From assembly GCF_014764445.1 (NCBI RefSeq), contig NZ_CP061721.1, positions 2,232,001 through 2,296,000 on the forward strand: a stretch of 64,000 bases of DNA. Reading direction: 5' to 3'. The position numbers and the translations under genes are program-made. Positions 50,959-62,768 of this stretch are shown here, piece after piece. This stretch comes from Pseudarthrobacter sp. BIM B-2242 (lineage in GTDB: Bacteria; Actinomycetota; Actinomycetes; Actinomycetales; Micrococcaceae). The stretch's first letter is position 1; every line of letters starts with the position of its first letter. The notes below the pieces were generated by a model that was given only the letters and a program-made list of their open reading frames with translations, had not been told where the DNA came from and did not search any database.

Positions 50959-51993
50959 ATGGCTGCCAGCCGCAATCCGCTCGATGACCTGCGCGAAACC
51001 ATTGGTCACCTGACCGATCAGCTCAGGCTGCACGGTTCGGAGCGCGTTGATGACCTGGTCGGCGATCTCATCGGCGGGAGGCCCGGGCCTGCCCGGCCGC
51101 TGTCCGAGGTGCAGGCCGAGCTCGATGCGCTGGTCGGACTGGAGACCGTGAAGGAACAGGTGCGGGCGCTCGTGGCACTGCTCCAGGTCCAGGCCCGCCG
51201 TAAGGCGCACGGCCTGCCGGAGGTGGCCACATCACAGCATCTGGTGTTCCTCGGAAACCCGGGCACAGGCAAGACCACCGTGGCGCGGCTCCTGGCCGAG
51301 ATGTACCGCGCGGTCGGTCTGCTGCAGAAAGGCCACATGGTCGAGGTCGACCGTTCGGGCCTGGTGGGACAGTACGTCGGCGCGACCGCCATCAAGACGG
51401 ACCGGGTGATCCGGCGTGCGCTGGACGGCGTCCTGTTCATCGACGAGGCCTACGCGCTTGCCCCGGAGGACGGCCGGATGGACTTCGGCCCCGAGGCGAT
51501 CGAGATCCTGCTCAAGAGGATGGAGGACCACCGCCACCGACTGGTCGTGATCGTGGCCGGGTACCCGCGGCTGATGGAGTCCTTCTTGCTCTCGAACCCC
51601 GGACTGCGCTCCCGGTTCGCCCGCGAGATTACGTTCCCCGACTACTCGGTCGACGCACTCCAGACGATCTTCCACCAGATGCTGGCCCAGCACGAGTACA
51701 CTCTTGGGCCGGGTGCGGACCAGATACTGCGTCGCATCTTCACCGGGCTCCACGCGGGTGAGGACTCCGGCAACGCACGGTTCGCCCGCACGCTGTTCGA
51801 GCAGGCGCTCAACCGCCAGGCGCTGCGGCTGTCGCTCGACGAGGAACAAAGTCTCGACGCGCTCGATCGTGAGGCCGTCATGACGCTCACCGCGGACGAC
51901 ATCGTCGAGGCCGCGCTGGCCTTGGGCGAGAAGCCGGAACCGGAACCGACGCCTGAACCTGAGCGGTCACGCTGGTGGCGCTGGCTGGTCTGA
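50959..51993 (+). CDS. CbbX/SpoVK-like AAA+ ATPase
   Basis: A 344-residue AAA+ protein. The core (about 60-285) has Walker [16 protein letters not shown], a pore-loop region ([13 protein letters not shown]), Walker [12 protein letters not shown], sensor 1 VVIVAGYP and arginine finger NPGLRSRF. It is like CbbX or type VII EccA N-terminal-lacking ATPases, which remodel partner proteins. The C-terminal tail is a charged Pro/Glu repeat ending in Trp/Arg. It starts 25 nt after the SCO1664 gene, so it belongs to the same transcription unit, and the client is unknown. Confidence 0.88.
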   Translation: MAASRNPLDDLRETIGHLTDQLRLHGSERVDDLVGDLIGGRPGPARPLSEVQAELDALVGLETVKEQVRALVALLQVQARRKAHGLPEVATSQHLVFLGNPGTGKTTVARLLAEMYRAVGLLQKGHMVEVDRSGLVGQYVGATAIKTDRVIRRALDGVLFIDEAYALAPEDGRMDFGPEAIEILLKRMEDHRHRLVVIVAGYPRLMESFLLSNPGLRSRFAREITFPDYSVDALQTIFHQMLAQHEYTLGPGADQILRRIFTGLHAGEDSGNARFARTLFEQALNRQALRLSLDEEQSLDALDREAVMTLTADDIVEAALALGEKPEPEPTPEPERSRWWRWLV

Positions 51994-52045
51994 CCGGATC
52001 CGCGGCGGCTGTCTGGCCGGGGCTGACCCGCCGGGCCGGTGAGGT

Positions 52046-52654
52046 TCAGCGGGAGATGGCTCCCAGAGTTTGCTTTGACAGGGACGCATGGTCTGAGAGT
52101 ATCCAGAGCCACGCGCCGGCGGTCACCACTCCTATAACCAAACCTCCCAAGAGCCCAGTGACGAGGTGCTCGGTTCGCCAATCGCCCCCGGAAACAAGGA
52201 CACGGCAAAGCCACAGCCCGACGGACCAGGATAAGGCGGATGCTGCCAACCAGGTGAGTCCATACCGTGCAGGCCAGCGAACCGCCCACCACTGCAGGGC
52301 CCCAATGACCAGTCCTCCCAAATTGAACATCAGGGGCAGCGCGACGCTGTCGGGAAACGTGTCTCCTACGGCGTGGATGAGCCACAGGGCAAAGGTACTT
52401 ACTGCCGCCCAACGCCAGGAGTTCGGGATGATCTTCCGGATCAGATACCTCTGGCTGATCCCCACCAGAATGCCGGTCCCGAGCCCGTTGACCACGGCAC
52501 CGGCGATTCCTGCCCAGCTAAACGCCTCCCCGTTGTTGGGCGGAAATGAACCTGGAAAGTGGAAGATGATGCCGGAAATGCCGTAGGCGGCCACCGTGAT
52601 CAGGAACCACGAAGCTGCATAAAGCCTAGCTTTCCGAGCCGATACCGCTTCCAC
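52046..52654 (-). CDS. Six-helix membrane protein of unknown function
   Basis: A 202-residue integral membrane protein with about six hydrophobic segments (LYAASWFLITVAAYGISGII, LPLMFNLGGLVIGALQWWAV and others). No family recognised. The GTG at 52654 has AGGAGG 6 nt upstream; the longer frame to 52741 runs through a coding remnant in another frame and is not the start. It converges with the AAA+ gene and follows nrdF. Confidence 0.75.
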   Translation of the reverse strand: MEAVSARKARLYAASWFLITVAAYGISGIIFHFPGSFPPNNGEAFSWAGIAGAVVNGLGTGILVGISQRYLIRKIIPNSWRWAAVSTFALWLIHAVGDTFPDSVALPLMFNLGGLVIGALQWWAVRWPARYGLTWLAASALSWSVGLWLCRVLVSGGDWRTEHLVTGLLGGLVIGVVTAGAWLWILSDHASLSKQTLGAISR

Positions 52655-52664
52655 CTCACGCCTC

Positions 52665-54537
<1,873 letters not shown>

Positions 54538-54573
54538 TTTCATCCCCTCGTGAAAATCAACCGATTCTGATTG

Positions 54574-56787
54574 TCAGAGCATGCATGAAACGCAGTTGTC
54601 CACCTCGGTCCCTTCCAGCGCGAGCTGGCGGAGACGGATGTAGTAGATGGTCTTAATGCCCTTCTTCCAGGCGTAGATCTGGGCCCTGTTGATATCGCGC
54701 GTGGTGGCGGTGTCCTTGAAGAACAGCGTCAGGGAAAGGCCCTGGTCCACGTGCTGGGTGGCGGCGGCGTAGGTGTCGATGACCTTCTCGTAGCCGATCT
54801 CGTACGCGTCCTGGTAGTACTCCAGGTTGTCGTTGGTCAGGTACGGCGCCGGGTAGTACACGCGGCCCAGCTTGCCTTCCTTGCGGATCTCGATCTTGGA
54901 CGCCACCGGGTGGATCGAGGAGGTGGAGTTGTTGATGTAGGAGATCGAGCCCGTGGGCGGCACGGCCTGCAGGTTCTGGTTGTAGATGCCGTGCTTCATG
55001 ACCGAGGCCTTCAGCTCGCGCCAGTCATCCTGGGTGGGGATGTGGATGTTCTTGAACAGCTCCGCAACCTTCTCAGTCTGCGGCACCCACTCCTGCTCCG
55101 TGTACTTGTCGAAGAACTCGCCCGAGGCGTACTTGGACTTCTCGAAGCCGCCGAAGGTTTGCCCGGTCTGGATGGACAGCAGGTTGGAGGCGCGGATGGC
55201 GTGGTACACCACCGAGTAGAAGTAGATGTTGGTGAAGTCCAGGCCCTCTTCGGAACCGTAGTGGACCCGCTCGCGGGCCAGGTAGCCGTGCAGGTTCATC
55301 TGGCCCAGGCCGATGGCGTGGCTCTGGTCGTTGCCGCGGGCGATGGAGGGCACCGAGGTGATGTTGGACATGTCCGAGACAGCGGAGAGGGACCGGATGG
55401 CCGTCTCGATGGTCAGGCCGAAGTCCGGGCTGTCCATGGTCTTGGCGATGTTCAGTGAACCCAGGTTGCAGGAGATGTCCTTGCCGGTCTGGTCGTAGGA
55501 CAGGTCATCGTGGTACGTGGTGGGCTGCGAAACCTGGAGGATCTCCGAGCACAGGTTGGACATGATGATCTTGCCGTCGATCGGGTTCTCCCGGTTCACG
55601 GTGTCCTCGAACATGATGTACGGGTAGCCGGATTCGAACTGGATCTCGGCGAGGGTCTGGAAGAACTCGCGCGCCTTGATCTTGGTCTTCTTGATCCGGG
55701 AATCGTCCACCATCTCGTAGTACTTCTCGGTGACCGAAACGTCGGAGAACGGCATGCCGTAGACCTTTTCGACGTCGTACGGGGAGAACAGGTACATGTC
55801 CTCGTCCTTCTTGGCCAGCTCGAACGTGATGTCCGGGATGACTACGCCCAGCGAGAGGGTCTTGATGCGGATCTTCTCGTCCGCGTTCTCGCGCTTGGTG
55901 TCCAGGAAGCGGTAGATGTCCGGGTGGTGCGCGTGCAGGTACACGGCGCCGGCACCCTGGCGGGCACCGAGCTGGTTGGCGTAGGAGAAGCTGTCCTCGA
56001 GGAGCTTCATCACGGGGATGACGCCGGAGGACTGGTTCTCGATCTGCTTGATGGGGGCGCCCACTTCGCGGATATTGGTCAGCGCGAACGCCACACCGCC
56101 GCCGCGCTTGGAAAGCTGCAGCGCGGAGTTGATGGAGCGGCCAATCGATTCCATGTTGTCTTCGATGCGGAGCAGGAAGCAGGAGACCAGCTCGCCGCGC
56201 TGCTTCTTGCCGGCGTTCAGGAACGTGGGCGTGGCAGGCTGGAAGCGGCCTTCGATGATCTCGTCCACCATCTGCAGCGCGAGCTTTTCGTCGCCGCGGG
56301 CCAGGTGCAGGGCCACCATGCAGACGCGGTCCTCGTAGCGCTCCAGGAAACGCTTGCCGTCGAACGTCTTCAGTGTGTAGGACGTGTAGAACTTGAACGC
56401 GCCCAGGAAGGTCTCGAAGCGGAACTTCTTCTTGTACGCGCGGTTGTAGAGCTCGCGGATGAAGTTCATCGTGTACTGGTCGAGCGTTTCGCGCTCGTAG
56501 TACTCGTTCTTAACCAGGTATTCGAGCTTCTCTTCCAGGTCATGGAAGAAGACGGTGTTGTTGTTCACGTGCTGCAGGAAGTACTGGTGAGCGGCCTCGC
56601 GGTCAGCGCCGAACTGGATCTCCCCGTTCGGGCCGTACAGGTTCAGCATGGCGTTGAGCTCGTGATAGCCCAGCCCCTTGTAGGCAGCCGGCATCTCGGG
56701 CTTCTCGACGGCGGCACTCAGCTTTTCAGCTGCTGCGCCCTGGCCTTCGGCCCTGGTTACTTCTGTGTCTGCGACAGTCGTGTCCAA
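54574..56787 (-). CDS. nrdE: Class Ib ribonucleotide reductase large subunit NrdE
   Basis: A 737-residue catalytic subunit of NDP reductase. Active-site residues are visible: LVSCFLL (Cys), NLCSEIL (Asn-x-Cys-x-Glu), the barrel motif [12 protein letters not shown] and the C-terminal redox pair NCVSCML, which is reduced by NrdH. The TTG at 56787 overlaps nrdI by 31 nt; the ATG at 56694 is an alternative start with GAGAAG nearby and would shorten the disordered N-terminus. It is followed by the endonuclease gene after 36 nt. Confidence 0.95.
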   Translation of the reverse strand: MDTTVADTEVTRAEGQGAAAEKLSAAVEKPEMPAAYKGLGYHELNAMLNLYGPNGEIQFGADREAAHQYFLQHVNNNTVFFHDLEEKLEYLVKNEYYERETLDQYTMNFIRELYNRAYKKKFRFETFLGAFKFYTSYTLKTFDGKRFLERYEDRVCMVALHLARGDEKLALQMVDEIIEGRFQPATPTFLNAGKKQRGELVSCFLLRIEDNMESIGRSINSALQLSKRGGGVAFALTNIREVGAPIKQIENQSSGVIPVMKLLEDSFSYANQLGARQGAGAVYLHAHHPDIYRFLDTKRENADEKIRIKTLSLGVVIPDITFELAKKDEDMYLFSPYDVEKVYGMPFSDVSVTEKYYEMVDDSRIKKTKIKAREFFQTLAEIQFESGYPYIMFEDTVNRENPIDGKIIMSNLCSEILQVSQPTTYHDDLSYDQTGKDISCNLGSLNIAKTMDSPDFGLTIETAIRSLSAVSDMSNITSVPSIARGNDQSHAIGLGQMNLHGYLARERVHYGSEEGLDFTNIYFYSVVYHAIRASNLLSIQTGQTFGGFEKSKYASGEFFDKYTEQEWVPQTEKVAELFKNIHIPTQDDWRELKASVMKHGIYNQNLQAVPPTGSISYINNSTSSIHPVASKIEIRKEGKLGRVYYPAPYLTNDNLEYYQDAYEIGYEKVIDTYAAATQHVDQGLSLTLFFKDTATTRDINRAQIYAWKKGIKTIYYIRLRQLALEGTEVDNCVSCML

Positions 56788-57230
56788 AACGTGTCCAATC
56801 CATTGTTTACGCGGGCCACGTCTTCTGGCGTGCCCATAAGTTCAAAGCGGTAGAGCCGGGGTACCTGGCATTTCGCCGCGATGATGTCCGCGGCCATGCA
56901 GTAGTTGTCCCCAAAGTTTGTGTTGCCTGCACCGATGACCCCGCGGATCAGTTGCCTGTTCTGCGGGTTGTTCAGGAAGCGGATGACCTGTTTGGGTACC
57001 GAGCCCTCTCCCCCGGTGCCACCGTAGGTGGGCACCACCAGCACGAACGGCCGGGTGGCAAGAAGGGGTGCGTCCTTCGCATGGAGCGGAATCCGTGCCA
57101 GCTCCCGTCCCAGCTTCGCTACGAAGCGGCTGGTGTTCTCGGAGGTGGAGGAAAAGTAGATGAGCTGGCTCTGCGTGGTGACAGGCGGTACCTGGGCCAC
57201 TTGGGCCCCGGCCACTGCCAGTGCTGCCAC
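56757..57230 (-). CDS. nrdI: Flavodoxin-like NrdI
   Basis: A 157-residue flavodoxin-like activator of NrdF. The FMN phosphate loop is in [12 protein letters not shown], and VPTYGG and [10 protein letters not shown] (60s loop) are conserved in NrdI. It supplies oxidant to assemble the manganese-tyrosyl radical cofactor. The GTG at 57230 has AGGTGA upstream; GTG 57239 is possible. Residues before about 20 are a variable Ala-rich lead. It lies between nrdH and nrdE. Confidence 0.95.
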   Translation of the reverse strand: MAALAVAGAQVAQVPPVTTQSQLIYFSSTSENTSRFVAKLGRELARIPLHAKDAPLLATRPFVLVVPTYGGTGGEGSVPKQVIRFLNNPQNRQLIRGVIGAGNTNFGDNYCMAADIIAAKCQVPRLYRFELMGTPEDVARVNNGLDTFWTRLSQTQK

Positions 57231-57285
57231 GGGAGTCACCTCATGTGAGTGTTGGAAGATTGCCGGTTGGCGGAAAGCGGTGGCC

Positions 57286-57531
57286 TCAGGCCACGGAGGA
57301 AACGGCAGACAGTGCCAGTTCCTCGATCTTGTCAGGGCGGAAGCCTGACCAGTGGTCCTGGTCCGTGACCACAACAGGTGCCTGCATGTAGCCCAGCGCC
57401 TTCAGGCGCTCGAGTGCATCGGCGTCCTGTGAGATGTCAACGCTCTGGTAAGCGATGCCATTTTTGTCCAGCGCACGGTAGGTGGCGTTGCACTGCACAC
57501 ATGCAGGTTTTGTGTAAACCGTAACGGTCAT
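57286..57531 (-). CDS. nrdH: Glutaredoxin-like NrdH
   Basis: An 81-residue thioredoxin-fold electron donor for class Ib ribonucleotide reductase. It has the CxxC active site CVQC (residues 11-14), the APVVVTD cis-Pro region and the [10 protein letters not shown]-terminus that defines NrdH rather than glutaredoxin. The ATG at 57531 has AGGGGACAGGGAACC upstream. It is first in the nrdH-I-E-F order, with a promoter region containing two ACTACATGTAGT palindromes. Confidence 0.96.
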   Translation of the reverse strand: MTVTVYTKPACVQCNATYRALDKNGIAYQSVDISQDADALERLKALGYMQAPVVVTDQDHWSGFRPDKIEELALSAVSSVA

Positions 57532-57594
57532 GGTTCCCTGTCCCCTTTATCGAAATCTACGCTCGTCTTTGTCCCGCCCAAGCTGTACGTCGAT

Positions 57595-57606
57595 ACTACA
57601 TGTAGT
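57595..57606. promoter_or_regulatory. ACTACATGTAGT palindrome, candidate NrdR box 1
   Basis: A perfect 12-bp palindrome 64 nt upstream of the nrdH ATG. It resembles actinobacterial NrdR boxes (ACxACAxxTxTxGTx type). NrdR would repress nrd genes when dATP is high. The partner copy is 234 bp away, much farther than the roughly three helical turns between boxes in known nrd promoters. Confidence 0.55.
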
Positions 57607-57827
57607 GCAGACGGCTCTTCGGAACCCCAAGATGATGTATTACAAGTATGTCATTTTATGCACCTTTAATCCACAGGCGGAGGCCTTCAAAATGTCCGGA
57701 TTCCAGCGTTTTTTGCAGACGAAATCCACACCCTGTGGAGTACTTAGCCACAATTAACGCCCTGCGTGTCGCCTGGTAGACGGGCGTGTCGCACCCTCTG
57801 GCCAGGCCCTGTCAACGAGTCCCGGAA

Positions 57828-57841
57828 CACTACATGTAGTG
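57828..57841. promoter_or_regulatory. CACTACATGTAGTG palindrome, candidate NrdR box 2
   Basis: A perfect 14-bp palindrome 50 nt beyond the acyl-CoA ligase stop and 297 nt before nrdH. It shares its 12-bp core with the copy at 57595-57606. The rest of the 359-nt region 57532-57890 is AT-richer than its surroundings and holds no gene. Confidence 0.55.
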
Positions 57842-57890
57842 GCCCATGACATCCGACGAGGCGCGGAACAGGGTGCCGCGCCTCACAGGC

Positions 57891-59678
57891 TCAGCCTCTC
57901 GCCGCGAGGTTGTCCCGGATCTCCCGGCGCAGGACTTTGCCAATGAGCGAACGCGGCAGGGAATCGAGCACCACTACCCGGCGCGGCACCTTGTAGGCAG
58001 TCAGCTGCTCCCGGGCAAAGGCCAGAAGCGCATCAGGATCGATGGTGGAGCCCGGGATCGGAACCACGGCGGCTACGACGTCCTCGCCGCCGCCGGGCCG
58101 CGGCAACCCCACCACGGAGACCTCCGCAACGCCGGGGAAGGTGGCGATGACGTCCTCCACCTCGCCGGGCGAAACGTTGAACCCGCCCGTGACGATCAGT
58201 TCCTTGATCCGGTCCCTGATGGTCACGAAGCAGTCATCATCCACCGAGACGATGTCCCCTGTGCGGAACCAGCCGCCGTCGAGCAGGGAATCTTCAGTCT
58301 CTTCCGGACGGTTCCAGTATCCGGCGAACACCTGCGGCCCGCGGATCAGGAGTTCCCCTTCCTCGCCCGGGGCACGGTCCAGGGCCACATTCTTCGGATC
58401 CACCACCCGGATGTCCGTCAGCGGGAAGGGCACCCCCACGGTGCCGGGCTTTCGGCTTGGTCCGAAGGGGTTGCCGATGGCGATGGGAGAAGTTTCGGTC
58501 AGTCCATAGCCTTCGATGAGGTGGCCTCCGGTCGCCCTCTCCCAGGTCTCCACAGTGGCTGTGGGCAGGTTCATGGCCCCGGAGATGGAGAAGCGGATGC
58601 TCTCCAGCCCGATGCCGCGCTCCGCGGCGGCAGCAGCAAGACGGTCATAGATCGGCGGCACGGCGGGTAGGAAGGTCGCGGGAGACTTCCTGTGAGCCTT
58701 CAGGACAAGGTCCACGTCGAACTTGGGGAACAGGACCAGCTTCGCGCCGATGCTGAGGGCGAACGTCATGCACAAGGTCAGGCCGTAAGCATGGAACATC
58801 GGCAGCACCGCATACACGGTCTCCCTGCCATCCTTCAGCCCGGGAACCCAGGCCCGGCCCTGGGCGGCGTTGGCCTGCAGGTTCGCGTGGGTGAGCATGG
58901 CTCCCTTGGGCAGGCCAGTAGTGCCGGACGTGTACTGAAGAACAGCAAGGTCCCGGGCAGTGGGACGCGGCTGCTTCTTCTTGAGCTCCCCGGCTTCGAG
59001 GAGCTGCCGCCATGGCAGCACCGGGCGAACAACGGGCGCTGGCCTACCCCTCGGCTCACCCCTGCCGACCGTGAGGGCGGCGCGGGCCTTGCGGGCGGCG
59101 GGTATCGGGAGCTTCAGCGCCAGCCGCTGCGGCAGTGGCATCGCGGGGATGAGTTCCACCGAGACAATGGTGCGGAGTCCGACGTCGGCCGGCAGCTGAC
59201 GGACCCGCTCCACGGCCTTGTCCCAAACGATCGCGACGGCGGCCCCATGGTCTTCGAATAAGTGCCGCAGTTCCCGGTCCGTGTAGAGCGGATTGTGTTC
59301 GACCACCACAGCGCCGAGACGCAGCACGGCGTGAAAGGCGATCACGTGCTGCGGGCAGTTCGGCATCACGAGGGCCACCCTGTCACCGGCTTTGACGCCC
59401 AATTTCTTCAGGCCGGAGGCGGCCCGGCTGATCAGTTTTCCCAGCTCACGGTAGCTGGTGCGTGCGCCGAAAAACTCAAGGGCAGTTTTGGAACCGTAGC
59501 GACGCACGGACTGGTCCAGGAGGTCCACCAGTGATCCCTTGGGCAGCTCCAGATCCGCCGGCACACCCGGCCCGTAGGAACTCGTCCACGGGCGCTCACT
59601 CCAGGGCTGCCCCGGCTGTGACGCGCCACGCTGCCCCGCCCCGCCGTCGGACGCCTTCCTTGTGATTCTCTTCATCAT
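57891..59678 (-). CDS. Long-chain acyl-CoA ligase (AMP-binding)
   Basis: A 595-residue ANL-superfamily enzyme. It has the ATP loop YTSGTTGLPKGAMLTH, the acyl site motif EGYGLTETSP, GWFRTGD, the hinge DRIKELIVTGG and the C-terminal catalytic lysine region GKVLRREIR. It activates fatty acids to acyl-CoA. The N-terminal 35 residues are variable and basic. The ATG at 59678 is used; a second ATG follows it directly. It is monocistronic, and its end faces the nrd promoter region. Confidence 0.92.
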   Translation of the reverse strand: MMKRITRKASDGGAGQRGASQPGQPWSERPWTSSYGPGVPADLELPKGSLVDLLDQSVRRYGSKTALEFFGARTSYRELGKLISRAASGLKKLGVKAGDRVALVMPNCPQHVIAFHAVLRLGAVVVEHNPLYTDRELRHLFEDHGAAVAIVWDKAVERVRQLPADVGLRTIVSVELIPAMPLPQRLALKLPIPAARKARAALTVGRGEPRGRPAPVVRPVLPWRQLLEAGELKKKQPRPTARDLAVLQYTSGTTGLPKGAMLTHANLQANAAQGRAWVPGLKDGRETVYAVLPMFHAYGLTLCMTFALSIGAKLVLFPKFDVDLVLKAHRKSPATFLPAVPPIYDRLAAAAAERGIGLESIRFSISGAMNLPTATVETWERATGGHLIEGYGLTETSPIAIGNPFGPSRKPGTVGVPFPLTDIRVVDPKNVALDRAPGEEGELLIRGPQVFAGYWNRPEETEDSLLDGGWFRTGDIVSVDDDCFVTIRDRIKELIVTGGFNVSPGEVEDVIATFPGVAEVSVVGLPRPGGGEDVVAAVVPIPGSTIDPDALLAFAREQLTAYKVPRRVVVLDSLPRSLIGKVLRREIRDNLAARG

Positions 59679-59824
59679 CAGTCCTTGCCGCTGGAGTCTG
59701 CGAGCTTACCTGCGCGCCGCAAGAAGCCTACCGGTGCGGCCTGCAACGCCCGGCCGAGCAAGGCCGGGACGGTCTTTACCAGCGGTCTCGGTTGAATGTC
59801 AGACCCCCTTGTCATGATGGGTAT

Positions 59825-61354
59825 ATGAGGAATCCGGTGGTGGCGAAGGCGTATGCGGATATCACCGCTGCCGTTGCTGTGCTCACCGGAGTGGTCAACG
59901 GCGTGCTCACCGGTGAGGCGGGCGAATCCGGCCCTGGTGGACTTTCTCCGGGGGTCGATCCGTTGCAGGAATTGTCCGGGGATTGCCTGGATATCCTGAC
60001 CGGGGCCGCGGAAGCGGACGCGCAAATTGCCGGATTGAAAGCCCATGCGGCCGCGACATTTGTTGCGGCCGCGGACGCGGCGGCCCTACCGGAGGCTTCG
60101 CCACAGGCCCGGGAGATGGCAGTCACTGCCGAGGTCGCGTGTGCCCTGACCATTGGCGGCCGGGCGGCCGGTTCGTTCCTGGCCGTGTCCCACGCCCTGA
60201 CCACTGCTTTGCCGCTGACGTTGGCGGCCCTGCAGGCAGGCACGATTTCGTGGCAGCACGCGCGGGTCATGGCGGACGAAGCCGCCACCCTCGACCCCGC
60301 CGGCGCCGCGGCACTGGAGGCCCACTTCCTGGACCCTGACGCGCCGGGCGCGGCCAGCGGCTGTCCCGCCGGGGAAATGCCGGCGTCCCGGTTCCGGCAC
60401 CGGGCCCGGACCTGGCGCGAACGCCACCACGCCGAAAGCCTCGAGAAACGCCACGCCAAAGGCCTCCTGGACCGGCGGGTGGAGTACTGCCCGGACCAGG
60501 ACGGCATGGCCTGGCTCTCGGCCTACCTCCCCGCAGACCAGGCCGCGGCAATCTGGAACCGGACCACCGCGATCGCCCGCGGCCTGCAGGGCCCGGACGA
60601 GGACCGCACCCTCACCCAGCTCCGCGCCGACGCCTTCGCCACCGCCCTCCTCAGCCACGGAAACCAACTCAGCCACGGAAACCACGAAGGATTCGATCCG
60701 GGGCGCGTTCCGCCGCCGCGGGCCCAGGTCCTGGTGACGGTCCCGGTGTTTTCCCTGCTCGGCGTCACCGAGGAACCGGCGATGCTGGACGGCTACGGCC
60801 CGATCCCGGCGTCGATGGCCCGGGACCTCGTGGCGAACGGGGCCGGCTCGTTCTACCGGGTCCTGATCGATCCGCGGGACGGGGCGCCGCTGGAAATCGG
60901 CCGGACAAGTTACCGGCTCACCAAAGCCATGCGGAACTGGCTGCGGCTGCGGGACGGCAAGTGCTCCTTCCCGGGCTGTAACAACCAGTCCCTGGACAAC
61001 GAAGCGGACCACCTCCTCGCCTGGGCCCAAGGCGGGACCACCGGCATCAGCAACCTCGGCCAGGCCTGCCCGGCCCACCACAAACTCCGACACACCACAC
61101 CCTGGACCCCCACCCCGGCCACCCAAAACGAACCACCCGGCTGGATCTCACCCTCCGGCCGACGATACCGAAGCGAACACCAGGACTGGGAACCACCACA
61201 CTGGCCCACCCAACTCAACCAGCCAGACCCACTCAAACAGCCGGACCTGCTGAAACAGCCGGCACGACCACGGGGCGGATCGCCGGACTTCGTCCACCTC
61301 GGGGTATCCCTCGGCGAAGACGGCCTCGAACGCCTACTCCACGCCCGCGCCTGA
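59825..61354 (+). CDS. DUF222/HNH endonuclease-domain protein
   Basis: A 509-residue protein of the DUF222-HNH type common in Micrococcaceae. The DUF222 helical region spans about 40-330, and the C-terminal HNH nuclease motif is CSFPGCN...LDNEADHLLAWAQGG...CPAHHKLRH. Low-complexity tails contain QPDPLKQPDLLKQP-like repeats, and SHGNQLSHGNHE is a short tandem duplication. The biological role is unclear; these proteins occur in several copies per genome and may be selfish. The ATG at 59825 is chosen over 59792. Confidence 0.88.
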   Translation: MRNPVVAKAYADITAAVAVLTGVVNGVLTGEAGESGPGGLSPGVDPLQELSGDCLDILTGAAEADAQIAGLKAHAAATFVAAADAAALPEASPQAREMAVTAEVACALTIGGRAAGSFLAVSHALTTALPLTLAALQAGTISWQHARVMADEAATLDPAGAAALEAHFLDPDAPGAASGCPAGEMPASRFRHRARTWRERHHAESLEKRHAKGLLDRRVEYCPDQDGMAWLSAYLPADQAAAIWNRTTAIARGLQGPDEDRTLTQLRADAFATALLSHGNQLSHGNHEGFDPGRVPPPRAQVLVTVPVFSLLGVTEEPAMLDGYGPIPASMARDLVANGAGSFYRVLIDPRDGAPLEIGRTSYRLTKAMRNWLRLRDGKCSFPGCNNQSLDNEADHLLAWAQGGTTGISNLGQACPAHHKLRHTTPWTPTPATQNEPPGWISPSGRRYRSEHQDWEPPHWPTQLNQPDPLKQPDLLKQPARPRGGSPDFVHLGVSLGEDGLERLLHARA

Positions 61355-61400
61355 GACTGGCCAGAACAGGCTTGAGATGGACCGCCGGGCGGCACCGCAG

Positions 61401-62768
61401 CTACAGTTGCGCCTCCCGGCGATCCAGCACAATCTGCTGCACATCCAGGTAGCCGGACTGGAAGCCCGCCCGGGAGTAGCACAGGTAGAACAGCCACATC
61501 CGCTGGAACACGGCGTCGAATCCCAGTTCCCCTACTTCCTGCGAGCGCGCTACGAACCTCTCCTCCCAGAGACGCAGCGTCGCCGCGTAGTGATCGCCCA
61601 TGCCCATCCGTTCGCGGACCCGGAGCGTGGTGTGCTGCTGGGTCACGCCTTCAATTGCCCGCACGGAGGGCAGGAACCCGCCCGGGAAGATGTACTTGTG
61701 TACCCAGGTGTAGGCGTTGCGCGTGGCCAGCATGCGGCCGTGCGGCATGGTGATCGCCTGGATGGCCACCTTCCCGCCCGGGGCCAGCACCCGGTCGATG
61801 GTCTGGAAATAAATGGGCCAGTATTCATAACCCACCGCTTCGATCATTTCCACTGAGACAACGGCGTCGAACTCGCCTTCCACCGCCCGGTAGTCCTGCA
61901 GCGCCACCGTCACCTGGTCCGCGTACCCGGCGGCCGCGATGCGTTCCTGTGCCAGTGCCCGCTGTTCGCTGGACAGCGTCACGCTGTAAACAGTGGCGCC
62001 GCGGGCAGCCGCACGCAGCGCCAGTTCGCCCCAGCCGGTCCCGATCTCAAGCAGCCGCGTGCCGGATCCGACGCCGGCCTGGTCCAGCAGCCTGTCGATC
62101 TTCGCCTGCTGCGCCTCTGCCAGGACCTCCCAGGGAACGGACTCCAGCGCGCCCTCATTCCGCGGGAACAGGGCGGAGGAGTAGCTCATGGTGGTGTCCA
62201 GGAAGTTCGAGAAGAGCTCGTTGGACAGATCGTAGTGCCGTGAGATGTTGCTGCGCGTGTTCTGCTCTTCGTTGCGTTCGTGCCGAGGCGTCCGGGGCAG
62301 GTACAGCGTCCGGAGGGTCTGCAGCGGCTTGGGAATGAGTGTGCCCACGGATCCCGCGAAGACCTCCAGCACCCCGGCCAGATCAGACGACTCCCAATCC
62401 CCCGCCATGAACGACTCGCCCAGCCCAATCAGGCCGTTGTCTCCGATCCGCCGTTCAAACGCTTCCGGCCTGAGCAGGGTCATGACCGGCGCCTCGGTGC
62501 CGCCGGTGCCCAGGACCGACCCGTCCGGGTAGGCAACACGCAATGGCAAGCGCCGGACGGCTGCCTTGAACAGCAAGCCTGCGGCTTTGCCTGCGATGAC
62601 GGATTTAGTGCCCGACGGCGCGTGGGCAACTCCCGGCCAGATGTCCGGATCGATGGTGGCCGGCGACGCCGGTACCCCGGCGGCGCTGTTGCCTGCCAGC
62701 GGGTGCCGCGCGGACTTCCCGGCGGGAACCTGCGCAGCGGCCGTTCCGTTCTCGTCGGTCATTGTCAT
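61401..62768 (-). CDS. cfa: Cyclopropane-fatty-acyl-phospholipid synthase
   Basis: A 455-residue SAM-dependent methyltransferase. The N-terminal CFA domain contains NTRSNISRHYDLSNELFSNFL (split at DLS); the SAM motif is LLEIGTGWGELALRAA, and the active-site region includes VVSVEMIEAVG and a late YLCYSRAGF. It adds a methylene to lipid acyl chains. AGGAGG lies 8 nt before the ATG at 62768. It is the last gene of a coupled leftward operon and overlaps the DUF1365 stop (ATGA). Confidence 0.95.
   Translation of the reverse strand: MTMTDENGTAAAQVPAGKSARHPLAGNSAAGVPASPATIDPDIWPGVAHAPSGTKSVIAGKAAGLLFKAAVRRLPLRVAYPDGSVLGTGGTEAPVMTLLRPEAFERRIGDNGLIGLGESFMAGDWESSDLAGVLEVFAGSVGTLIPKPLQTLRTLYLPRTPRHERNEEQNTRSNISRHYDLSNELFSNFLDTTMSYSSALFPRNEGALESVPWEVLAEAQQAKIDRLLDQAGVGSGTRLLEIGTGWGELALRAAARGATVYSVTLSSEQRALAQERIAAAGYADQVTVALQDYRAVEGEFDAVVSVEMIEAVGYEYWPIYFQTIDRVLAPGGKVAIQAITMPHGRMLATRNAYTWVHKYIFPGGFLPSVRAIEGVTQQHTTLRVRERMGMGDHYAATLRLWEERFVARSQEVGELGFDAVFQRMWLFYLCYSRAGFQSGYLDVQQIVLDRREAQL

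Noticed and set aside
55510..56853. 447-codon frame antisense to nrdE
   Set aside because: Valine-, leucine- and glutamate-rich shadow of a strongly conserved gene on the other strand.
60655..60685. Short direct repeat (CTCAGCCACGGAAACCA) in the DUF222 gene
   Set aside because: A two-copy in-frame duplication inside a coding region; not a CRISPR or regulatory array.
60086..61126. 346-codon frame antisense to the DUF222/HNH gene
   Set aside because: Arg/Gly-rich shadow frame with no independent features.
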